A DNA stretch of 6,042 bases from Acidimicrobiaceae bacterium (GTDB taxonomy: Bacteria > Actinomycetota > Acidimicrobiia > Acidimicrobiales > Ilumatobacteraceae): NCBI GenBank assembly GCA_947486675.1, contig CANKUF010000049.1:1-6042 (forward strand), given 5' to 3'. Below, one piece after another: positions 1 through 5,827 of the stretch. The notes below the pieces were generated by a model that searched no databases, was not told the origin of the DNA, and was given only the letters and a program-made list of their open reading frames with translations. How positions within the stretch are numbered: the first letter of the stretch is position 1; the number at the start of each line of letters is the position of its first letter. The translations under genes were made by a program, and so were the position numbers.

Positions 1-1028
1 AATGGAACATCTCCAAAACCGTATCTGTGCATGATCCTGCTGATGAGATCATTGAGTTGTACGTTCTCGGTTTCGTGGTCTGCAACATGGGCATCAAGTC
101 GAGAAAGTTCCAATAGGTCAAGCACTGTTCTGTCGAAGCGTGCAATTTGTTTTTGCATGATGTCGATTGCTTGTTGATTGCGTTCAGAAAATTCTGATCT
201 TCGTGAAACCAGAACGTCTGCAGCAGCCGAAAGTGCGGTCACAGGGGAACGCAACTCATGACTGACATCACTCGCAAAACGTTGTTCACGCTCAATTCGT
301 TGCTGTACTGCATTGGCCATCTCGTTAAATGAGACAACGAGTCGTTCTAGATCGGAATCGTCTTCATGCACCAAACGCGTATCGAGTCCACCGGTTGCGA
401 TCTTGTTTGCAGCAAGCGCAACTCGAGTAAGAGGTTGGAGCACGTTTTGGCTCATTGAAAACCCGAGGACTCCTGCAGCAAGAGTGATCAAAATGACACC
501 AATGAGCAGCGTGATTTGAATAGTCCGCAGAGTGTTTTCAACGTCTGTCACAGGAAAGGCTTCAAAATAATGAAGTCCAATAGAGGGGACTGCCACACCG
601 ATTGCCTCATACGGTCGGTTTTCAAATTCAAATCGTTGACGACCGGTTTTATCTTTCAATGTCAATTCAACAAGTTCGTCAGGGAGGTTCGATTGGGTGA
701 AACGCAGTGGCTCTTGGGCGTAGAACAATGCAGCACGACCGGGACGTTCATCGAGTTGGATAACTGCGTAGCCGCCCTGCTCGGTTCGTATTTGAGTGAT
801 GAGGTCTGCGATGTTCGCGCTGTCGGTTTCAACAATGTTGCGCATGAGTTGGGCGTTGTTAAAAGCTTGTCGCTGGGCGACTTCTGACCGCTGTCCAAGT
901 AGGTACGAGCGAGTACTGGCGAATGTAACCACGCTGAGGGCTATGGCCGCAGCCATTGCTGCGAGTCCAAAGAACAGCACCATTCGTTGCCTTAACCCAA
1001 ACTTTGGGGGAAAGGTAAGCCGACTCAT
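1..1028 (-). CDS. Sensor histidine kinase, MtrB-like, 3' part missing
   Basis: Membrane sensor kinase that would autophosphorylate on a histidine and pass the phosphate to a response regulator, most likely the one encoded divergently at 1198. The 342 visible residues, read from the ATG at 1028, show in order: a first membrane segment (about 16-38), an extracytoplasmic sensor region (about 39-168), a second membrane segment (about 169-190), a HAMP linker (about 191-244) and a HisKA dimerisation domain with the H-box FASDVSHELRSP, whose phosphoacceptor is His257. The frame is open to the window edge, so the HATPase_c domain (N, G1 and G2 boxes) lies outside. The H-box resembles actinobacterial MtrB, but a HAMP-HisKA kinase of another subfamily cannot be excluded. 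There is no Shine-Dalgarno sequence before the ATG. A CATGCT hexamer six bases upstream (1035-1040) could be a -10 box for a leaderless transcript. Confidence 0.93.
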   Translation of the reverse strand, partial: MSRLTFPPKFGLRQRMVLFFGLAAMAAAIALSVVTFASTRSYLLGQRSEVAQRQAFNNAQLMRNIVETDSANIADLITQIRTEQGGYAVIQLDERPGRAALFYAQEPLRFTQSNLPDELVELTLKDKTGRQRFEFENRPYEAIGVAVPSIGLHYFEAFPVTDVENTLRTIQITLLIGVILITLAAGVLGFSMSQNVLQPLTRVALAANKIATGGLDTRLVHEDDSDLERLVVSFNEMANAVQQRIEREQRFASDVSHELRSPVTALSAAADVLVSRRSEFSERNQQAIDIMQKQIARFDRTVLDLLELSRLDAHVADHETENVQLNDLISRIMHRYGFGDVP

Positions 1029-1197
1029 GTGTACAGCATGGCAGTAAAACGGCTTGACCGGAACCGGCGGGGCTCAAGGGGGAGCATGAACGCCCGCCGG
1101 TTCGATAGGCAAATTCTGCACCCAGAACATGACAAATGTTGATGATTTGTGTGCGTTTTCTGTAACAATTTGCTCACTTCGGGCAGACTGCATACCA
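1029..1197. promoter_or_regulatory. Divergent intergenic region between kinase and response regulator
   Basis: This 169-bp stretch must hold the promoters of both divergent two-component genes. It contains a perfect inverted repeat (1061-1103, separate entry). On the minus strand, CATGCT at 1040-1035 lies six bases from the kinase ATG, and on the plus strand CAGACT at 1184-1189 lies eight bases from the regulator ATG. Both are weak matches to the actinobacterial -10 consensus TANNNT. Neither gene has a recognisable Shine-Dalgarno sequence. The bidirectional promoter is inferred from gene layout; the individual hexamers are tentative. Confidence 0.45.
1061..1103. repeat. Perfect 11-bp inverted repeat with nested hairpin
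   Basis: GAACCGGCGGG (1061-1071) is the exact reverse complement of CCCGCCGGTTC (1093-1103). Within the 21-base loop, GCTC (1072-1075) pairs with GAGC (1082-1085), extending the structure on one side. No T-run follows on either strand, so it does not look like an intrinsic terminator. Its place between two divergent regulatory genes suggests an operator or an RNA or cruciform structure affecting expression. It is also much more GC-rich than its surroundings. Confidence 0.6.
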
Positions 1198-1887
1198 ATG
1201 TTTACGCTGCTGTTCATAGAGGACGACGAAGCCATTCGAACGGCATTGCAACTCGTACTTGAAGATGAAGGCTACGAAGTAGTGGTTGCCGGTGATGGCG
1301 AAACCGGTATCAAAAAATTTGGACAGATCAATCCGGACCTCGTCCTGCTTGATCTGCGACTACCAGACATCTCCGGGTTTGAAGTGTGTAGAGCAATCCG
1401 TCGAACGAGTATCACACCCGTCATCATGGTGACAGCTCAAACCGACACTTCCGATTTGGTGAACGGATTCGACGCAGGCGCTGACGACTACGTAACAAAA
1501 CCAGTAGTTCCAAAGGAACTCGCAGCTCGCATTCGCGCGGCACTGCGCCGTACACAGACATCTGAACCTTCGCCTTCTAATGCGAAATCTCTGAACAAGA
1601 TCGGCGATGTTGAAATTGATCGCAAAATGAGCATCGTTCGAAAGAATGGGCTAGAAGTAGCGCTCACCAAAACCGAATATCGGTTGCTCGTCGAATTTGC
1701 AGATCATCCAGGGATGGTGTTGTCGCGAGATCAACTGCTTGAGCGAGTGTGGGGATACGAGTACTTGGGTGATTCTCGCCTTGTCGATGCACACGTTCGA
1801 AGGCTTCGAGTAAAGGTTGAAACTCAGCCAGACGAACCAACAATGATTGTGACCGTTCGCGGCATGGGTTACCGGTTATTGAATTAG
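1198..1887 (+). CDS. OmpR-family response regulator
   Basis: Cytoplasmic DNA-binding response regulator of 229 residues, the family's normal length. The receiver domain (about 2-118) has the acidic pair D9/D10, phosphoacceptor D52 in LLDLRLPD, switch Thr79 and conserved Lys101 in the VTKP motif. After a short linker comes a winged-helix domain (about 135-229) with the typical LTKTEYRLL, SRDQLLERVWG and VRGMGYRL motifs. The ATG at 1198 is chosen because the receiver fold begins at once (FTLLFIEDDE). An in-frame ATG at 1129 would add 23 residues with no counterpart in the family. No Shine-Dalgarno sequence precedes 1198, so a leaderless or very short leader is possible. The divergent histidine kinase is the likely partner. 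The sequence is MtrA/AfsQ1-like, but the regulon cannot be told from this window. Its stop lies four bases from the convergent stop of the helicase gene. Confidence 0.96.
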   Translation: MFTLLFIEDDEAIRTALQLVLEDEGYEVVVAGDGETGIKKFGQINPDLVLLDLRLPDISGFEVCRAIRRTSITPVIMVTAQTDTSDLVNGFDAGADDYVTKPVVPKELAARIRAALRRTQTSEPSPSNAKSLNKIGDVEIDRKMSIVRKNGLEVALTKTEYRLLVEFADHPGMVLSRDQLLERVWGYEYLGDSRLVDAHVRRLRVKVETQPDEPTMIVTVRGMGYRLLN

Positions 1888-1891
1888 ACGG

Positions 1892-3790
1892 TTAGATGGA
1901 CTTGAGAAATTGCGCAACCTCTGCGAATTCGATGGTTCGTTTCATTGGCGGAAGAGTGGAGACAAGTTTTTTGCCATAACCCTTGGTTGCAAGTCGTGGA
2001 TCAAGGATGGCAACTACTCCTGTGTCTTTTCGCGATCGGATCAATCTGCCAGTGGCTTGTGCGAGTTGCGTGGCAGCAAGTGGAATATCAATTTCGCTAA
2101 ATGAAGTTTTGCCAACTTCGTCACGTCGAGCACTGAGCAATGGGTCATCAGGCCGAGGAAATGGAATTTTGTCAATGACGACGAGGCTCAATGTTTGGCC
2201 CGGAACATCAACACCTTGAAAGAATCCTGCAGTAGCAAAGAGACACGAAGAATCTTCGGATGAGAATGCATCAACAAGAGCCATCTTCGGTAGATCATCC
2301 TGTCGCCAAATCTTGAATTCCAATCGACGCGTCATTTCGTCCGCTGCAGCATGCATGGCGCGATACGTGGTGAACAGTGCCAGTGTTCGTCCTTGTGCCG
2401 CATTGATCAATTTCTCTAACTCATTGTGAACTGCGTCGTCTCTACCTGGATCATTGGGTAAGGGAAGATGCTTCGCGCAGTAGAGAAGAGCTGAATTCTC
2501 GTAATCGAAAGGACTTCCTACGTCAATTGCATCAACCGAGTCTTCTTCAAGCCCCACGCGTGCAGGCATGGCGAGCGGAATGGTTGCGCTTGTGAGGATT
2601 GCGGTTCGCTTTGACCAAACACCCCCGTGTAGCGAAGGGCCAACGTGTAGCGGTGCAAGTTCCAGAACAGGACGATCTTTGGTGCCACTGACGAAAGCAA
2701 CCGTTCGTGATCCGGCAGTCAGAGATCCGTCAATTACATCAATCAATCGATTGCTGAGCATTTGTCCTCTGAGGATTCGCTGCTTTGCGGATTCGTCGTT
2801 ACTTGAAATTGCCTTTAGTCCAGTAACTGCTTCATCAATTTTCAGCCGTAACCGAGCAAGTACATCTTGAATGTCGTCAGGCAGGGGAAGAGGAACCCGC
2901 TTATCAACGTCACCCGATATGTAGCCACCAAATTCGGAAGCCAATTGTTGAAGTGAACCTGTCAATGCGTCGTCTCTTACGATTGAGCGGAGTGCGCTGA
3001 CAACATGTTGGATAGTTCCAGGACTTATTGCCTTGCTAACGGAAGCACTCATCACGTCTTCAAGCTGATGGGCCTCGTCGAAAATGACAACATCATGCTC
3101 GGGAAGCAACGCGCCGTCGGTGGCGACATCCAAACCATAAATGTGTGTGTTCACCACAATGACATCTGCAACCGATGCCAAATCTCGAGCGCGTTCTGAG
3201 AAACAGGTATCTCCCGACGGACACCTGCTTGCGCCAGGGCATTCGTCGCTACCGATACTGACGTGACGCCATGCGGCATCGCGAGGACTCCATGACAAAT
3301 CTCCTGAGTCACCTGTTGATGTGGTTTCAGACCACGCAACAAGTTTGTCGATGTCGGACTTGACCTGCGTACTCATCTCCTGCAGATCAAGCTTGTGTTG
3401 CTTGGGCTCACGAGTTTCGGTAATTCGTTGCGCGCAAAGATAGTTATTGCGACCTTTCAGAACTGCCCAGGTAATGTCGCGACCAATAATTGGAGCTAGC
3501 GCTGAAGACAATACTGGTAGATCATGTTTGGCAAGTTGATCTTGTAGAGCCTTGGTGTACGTCGACACCACGATGCGTTTGCCAGAGGCAATGGCTGGTA
3601 CGAGATAGCCCAATGTTTTGCCCGTACCAGTGCCTGCTTGAACGATTAAGTGGCGTTCATTTTCTATAGCCTCTGCGATTGCAGTCGCCATCGCTACTTG
3701 TCCGGAACGTGCTTCAACATTTGGAAGCGTGTCAACGACTGCCTGAAGAAGATCTACGACGTCATGTTCTCGGCGCTGGTTAGCGGTCAT
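1892..3790 (-). CDS. dinG: DinG/YoaA-type ATP-dependent iron-sulfur DNA helicase
   Basis: Superfamily 2 helicase of the XPD/DinG group, expected to unwind DNA 5' to 3' in repair and in resolving R-loops or stalled forks. The 632-residue protein shows a Q-motif glutamine (Q31 in ARSGQ), Walker A AGTGTGKT (52-59), four cysteines placed for a 4Fe-4S cluster (C119, C184, C190, C196), the DEAH box (238-241), motif III SAT (401-403), the GFFQGVDVPG motif (522-531) and motif VI QATGRLIRSR (578-587). There is no N-terminal exonuclease domain, unlike some Firmicutes DinG proteins. The ATG at 3790 overlaps the end of uppS by 11 bp, which points to co-transcription and translational coupling. No good Shine-Dalgarno is seen. 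The gene converges on the response regulator with only four bases between stops and no clear terminator. Family assignment is firm; DinG versus YoaA subfamily is less so. Confidence 0.95.
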   Translation of the reverse strand: MTANQRREHDVVDLLQAVVDTLPNVEARSGQVAMATAIAEAIENERHLIVQAGTGTGKTLGYLVPAIASGKRIVVSTYTKALQDQLAKHDLPVLSSALAPIIGRDITWAVLKGRNNYLCAQRITETREPKQHKLDLQEMSTQVKSDIDKLVAWSETTSTGDSGDLSWSPRDAAWRHVSIGSDECPGASRCPSGDTCFSERARDLASVADVIVVNTHIYGLDVATDGALLPEHDVVIFDEAHQLEDVMSASVSKAISPGTIQHVVSALRSIVRDDALTGSLQQLASEFGGYISGDVDKRVPLPLPDDIQDVLARLRLKIDEAVTGLKAISSNDESAKQRILRGQMLSNRLIDVIDGSLTAGSRTVAFVSGTKDRPVLELAPLHVGPSLHGGVWSKRTAILTSATIPLAMPARVGLEEDSVDAIDVGSPFDYENSALLYCAKHLPLPNDPGRDDAVHNELEKLINAAQGRTLALFTTYRAMHAAADEMTRRLEFKIWRQDDLPKMALVDAFSSEDSSCLFATAGFFQGVDVPGQTLSLVVIDKIPFPRPDDPLLSARRDEVGKTSFSEIDIPLAATQLAQATGRLIRSRKDTGVVAILDPRLATKGYGKKLVSTLPPMKRTIEFAEVAQFLKSI

Positions 3791-4472
3791 GAACCAACTT
3801 GAGAGCGTTGTCTATTTCGTGAGTATCAAAATCGGGCCAGGTGCGTTCAGTGAAGTACACCTTGGCGCCCATAATTTGCCACAAAAGAAAATTAGAGATA
3901 CGTGATTCACCAGAGGTACGCACAACAACATCTACTGGTGGGAGAGTTGGTGAATACAAGTTGTCTGAAATGCCTTGCATTGAAATATTTTGTGCAGATT
4001 GCTGGCTGGTCCGAGCACGTTGCGCCGCACGAAGCAACTCCGCACGACTGCCATAGTCAAAAGCAACGGTAAGCACCATGCCTGTGTTGTGTGCGGTGTC
4101 TTCGATGGCTTGCAAGATTGCTCGTTGGATAAATGCTGGAGTTTTGGATCCGGGTTCGTCAAATGGGCGTCCAATCCATTGGATACGCACATTGTTGGCA
4201 TTGAGCTCTTCAATTCGACCAAACAGACGCTTATGCAACGAGAGAATGTGTTTTACCTCCGCGGGAGGGCGAACCCAGTTCTCTGTAGAGAAGCCAAATA
4301 CTGTCAGGAATCCAACATTGCGGTTGGCACAAACGCGGACAACCTCGGCCAAATTCTCTTCGCCAGCGGTGTGACCTTCCGTTCGTGGCAGGCCACGACG
4401 TTTCGCCCAACGACCGTTTCCGTCCATGATGCAGGCGATATGGATGGGTGAGTCGTGATTCGCCTTGTCCAT
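3780..4472 (-). CDS. uppS: cis-Prenyl (undecaprenyl) diphosphate synthase, catalytic subunit lacking the C-terminal RxG tail
   Basis: Condenses isopentenyl diphosphate in cis onto an allylic primer to make the long-chain polyprenyl diphosphate that becomes the lipid carrier for peptidoglycan and other cell-wall precursors. The 230 residues contain HIACIMDGNGRWAKRRG (11-27; catalytic Asp17), the EGHTAG loop (His34), LTVFGFSTENW (56-66), FDYGSR (138-143) and RTSGESRISNFLLWQ (185-199). Two expected features are missing. The conserved Glu of the family's AYAE segment is Lys204 (IMGAKVYF), and the protein stops at VHDR, without the RRFGG tail that ends homodimeric bacterial enzymes. Both features are present in the paralogue encoded divergently. 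The ATG at 4472 is preferred: AAGG lies eight bases upstream and the N-terminus fits the family. A TTG at 4514 would add 14 residues. It is followed by, and overlaps, dinG. Function as the catalytic half of a heteromer is inference. Confidence 0.93.
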   Translation of the reverse strand: MDKANHDSPIHIACIMDGNGRWAKRRGLPRTEGHTAGEENLAEVVRVCANRNVGFLTVFGFSTENWVRPPAEVKHILSLHKRLFGRIEELNANNVRIQWIGRPFDEPGSKTPAFIQRAILQAIEDTAHNTGMVLTVAFDYGSRAELLRAAQRARTSQQSAQNISMQGISDNLYSPTLPPVDVVVRTSGESRISNFLLWQIMGAKVYFTERTWPDFDTHEIDNALKLVHDR

Positions 4473-4480
4473 CCCGAATA

Positions 4481-4484
4481 CCTT
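4481..4484 (-). promoter_or_regulatory. Shine-Dalgarno-like site of uppS
   Basis: On the minus strand the sequence GTAAGG precedes the ATG at 4472 with eight bases between AAGG and the start codon. It is the clearest ribosome binding site in the window and favours ATG 4472 over the upstream TTG at 4514. Confidence 0.5.
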
Positions 4485-4500
4485 ACTGATGCGGACTGCA

Positions 4501-5091
4501 ATGGCGTGCGACAATAGTGGTGTGGCTGACGATTCATCATTGCGACACGTGCTCGTTGTCGGAGGATCGCTAGATCAATGGAAGTTAATGTCTGCCTCCG
4601 ACTGGTCTCAGTACATTTCAACTCTACGATCCTCAACTGAGCAGGTCGGCGCACAGTGGCTCACCGTGTATCCATATTCTGGTATCTCTTCAACAGACGA
4701 TGACCGTGAACTCATGAACAAAATTTCTGAGTCGTGTGGTGCTGTGGTTGTTGATGGAAAGTTGATTCTCCGCGGAGACACATCGGTGGTGATTGATGTC
4801 TGCGCAGATGGACAACAGCGCTTCGTCAGGGCCGTCAATGAAATGTCAGACACAAAGATCTCTGAAAAGAATTTGGCGAGCGCAATTTTGCATCCTGCAA
4901 CGAGTGAGCCAGATCTCGTAGTAATTTTTGGAGATCCAACGCACTTACCTCCATCGCTGGTGTGGGAACTTGCGTATAGCGAACTGGTGTATCTCAACAC
5001 GCAGTGGCCACATTGCAACAGTGAAGACATTGAATTGGCGATCAACGACTTTCAACGCAGAGATCGACGTTTCGGTGGTGTCGATTCATGA
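4501..5091 (+). CDS. Degenerate UppS paralogue, probable NgBR/Nus1-like non-catalytic cis-prenyltransferase subunit
   Basis: A 196-residue protein that I recognise as a UppS fold with its catalytic residues gone. HVLVVGGSLDQW (16-27) aligns gaplessly with HIACIMDGNGRW of the neighbouring UppS, with catalytic Asp replaced by Gly22. The GHTAG loop is deleted. WLTVYPYS (53-60) matches FLTVFGFS. VIDVCADGQQR (97-107) matches VLTVAFDYGSR. DLVVIFGDPTHLPPSLVWE (138-156) aligns gaplessly with DVVVRTSGESRISNFLLWQ, losing both Arg, Ser and Glu. It retains AYSE (Glu161) and ends FQRRDRRFGG, giving the RxG motif R190-F191-G192. The protein is predicted to be soluble, with no signal or membrane segment. 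It probably pairs with UppS and completes its active site. Its stop overlaps the recO start (ATGA), so the two are co-translated. The start is uncertain: ATG 4501, ATG 4489 or GTG 4522, none with a Shine-Dalgarno. A decaying duplicate is the alternative, but an intact frame and a conserved C-terminus argue against it. Confidence 0.8.
   Translation: MACDNSGVADDSSLRHVLVVGGSLDQWKLMSASDWSQYISTLRSSTEQVGAQWLTVYPYSGISSTDDDRELMNKISESCGAVVVDGKLILRGDTSVVIDVCADGQQRFVRAVNEMSDTKISEKNLASAILHPATSEPDLVVIFGDPTHLPPSLVWELAYSELVYLNTQWPHCNSEDIELAINDFQRRDRRFGGVDS
4511..4516 (-). promoter_or_regulatory. Candidate -10 box of uppS
   Basis: TATTGT on the minus strand (4516-4511) matches four of six TATAAT positions and would give a leader of about 30 bases before the uppS ATG, including the AAGG site. 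No good -35 element is seen at 16-18 bp. It lies inside the first codons of the divergent UppS paralogue, as any uppS promoter here must, because only 28 bp separate the chosen starts. Confidence 0.3.
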
Positions 5092-5807
5092 GTTTGTACC
5101 GCGATAAAGGCATTGTGTTGAGGAGCTACAAGCTCGGAGAATCTGATCGCATCGTTGTCATGATGACCGAACACCACGGCAAAGTTCGCGCGGTGGCTAA
5201 GGGCATCCGTAAGACAAAGTCGAAGATTGGTGCTCGTCTTGAACCTATGAGCCATGTTGATGTTCAGCTGTACAAAGGCAGAGAACTCGACACGGTGTCG
5301 CAAGTTGAGTTGATTGATTCGTCAGCACGTCTACATAACAATCTTGACAAGTTGACTCAAGGAATGTCCATGCTTGAAGCGGTGGACCAAATTGCAGAGG
5401 ACAGGGAACCGTCGCCACACTTGTATCGCATGTTGCAAGGAGCATTAAACGCCCTGATGGAACAGGAATCTCCGGTAATGCTCGCGTCCTTTTATTGGAA
5501 GTTGTTGGCGGCAGAGGGTGTGAGCCCCCAGGTGCAATTGTGCGTTGGCTGCGCTGCTACTCAAGACCTTGTTGCGTTCGATATTTTCCAAGGTGGGGTG
5601 CAATGTCGGTCGTGTCGCACGGGAATCAGCATTTCTCCGTCGGCGATTGACTTATTGCAACAAGTTCTCGGTGGCCAACTCAATGTTGCTCTGGCGCAGC
5701 CTGAATCGCCAGCAAGTTTTGAAATATCTCAACTTGCAACTCAGGCAATGGAGCATCACATCGAACGGCGTTTGCGGTCGGTGGCAATGTTCAGTCCCCG
5801 TCACTAG
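5088..5807 (+). CDS. recO: DNA repair protein RecO
   Basis: Recombination mediator that, with RecR, loads RecA onto SSB-coated single-stranded DNA and anneals complementary strands in the RecFOR pathway. The 239 residues match the usual length. The N-terminal OB-fold (about 1-80) starts with YRDKGIVLRSYKLGESDRIV and contains the typical GKVRAVAKGIRKTKSK stretch and LEPMSHVDVQLYKGRELDTVSQ. The helical C-terminal part carries a zinc-finger pair, CVGC (C152, C155) and CRSC (C173, C176). The ATG start overlaps the stop of the UppS-like gene in an ATGA, indicating translational coupling with it. The uppS-recO neighbourhood is common in actinobacteria; here the adjacent cis-prenyltransferase gene is the degenerate copy, while catalytic uppS points the other way. 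Confidence 0.95.
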   Translation: MSLYRDKGIVLRSYKLGESDRIVVMMTEHHGKVRAVAKGIRKTKSKIGARLEPMSHVDVQLYKGRELDTVSQVELIDSSARLHNNLDKLTQGMSMLEAVDQIAEDREPSPHLYRMLQGALNALMEQESPVMLASFYWKLLAAEGVSPQVQLCVGCAATQDLVAFDIFQGGVQCRSCRTGISISPSAIDLLQQVLGGQLNVALAQPESPASFEISQLATQAMEHHIERRLRSVAMFSPRH

Positions 5808-5815
5808 TCGGGTTG

Positions 5816-5821
5816 TAGTCT
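5816..5821 (+). promoter_or_regulatory. Candidate leaderless -10 box of the glycyl-tRNA synthetase gene
   Basis: TAGTCT fits the actinobacterial TANNNT -10 consensus, and exactly six bases separate it from the ATG at 5828. Transcription would then begin at or next to the start codon. No Shine-Dalgarno sequence is present in the 20-bp gap after recO, which supports a leaderless transcript. No convincing -35 is seen. Confidence 0.4.
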
Positions 5822-5827
5822 GTAGCC

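Noticed and set aside
313..898. Plus- and minus-strand open frames overlapping the histidine kinase
   Set aside because: The continuous minus-strand kinase frame running to the window edge explains these bases. The others are shadows in different frames.
1129..1197. N-terminal extension of the response regulator from the in-frame ATG at 1129
   Set aside because: The extra 23 residues have no match to the family, no Shine-Dalgarno precedes them, and the receiver fold starts right at the ATG at 1198.
1861..1915. Bidirectional terminator between the converging regulator and helicase genes
   Set aside because: Only four bases separate the stops, and I see no strong stem followed by a T-run on either strand.
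3755..3790. Frameshift hiding an intact UppS C-terminus, suggested by NQRREHD at the start of the dinG frame
   Set aside because: It resembles the QRRER part of the UppS tail, but it is displaced by a few codons, no FGG follows in any frame, and it is the natural N-terminus of the helicase.
3990..4451. Long plus-strand open frame of 153 codons antisense to uppS
   Set aside because: The minus strand encodes a UppS with all main motifs over the same bases. The antisense product has no recognisable motifs and looks like a shadow frame.
4465..4500. TTG start of the UppS paralogue at 4465
   Set aside because: A rare start codon with no ribosome binding site, lying within the start region of divergent uppS. 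ATG 4501 is closer to the aligned UppS N-terminus.
4473..4514. TTG start of uppS at 4514, adding 14 residues
   Set aside because: The ATG at 4472 has an AAGG at good spacing and matches the family N-terminus. The extension has no conserved content.
4501..5091. UppS paralogue as a plain pseudogene
   Set aside because: The frame is uninterrupted for 196 codons, is coupled to recO, and preserves exactly the C-terminal elements that the partner lacks. Neutral decay would not be so selective.
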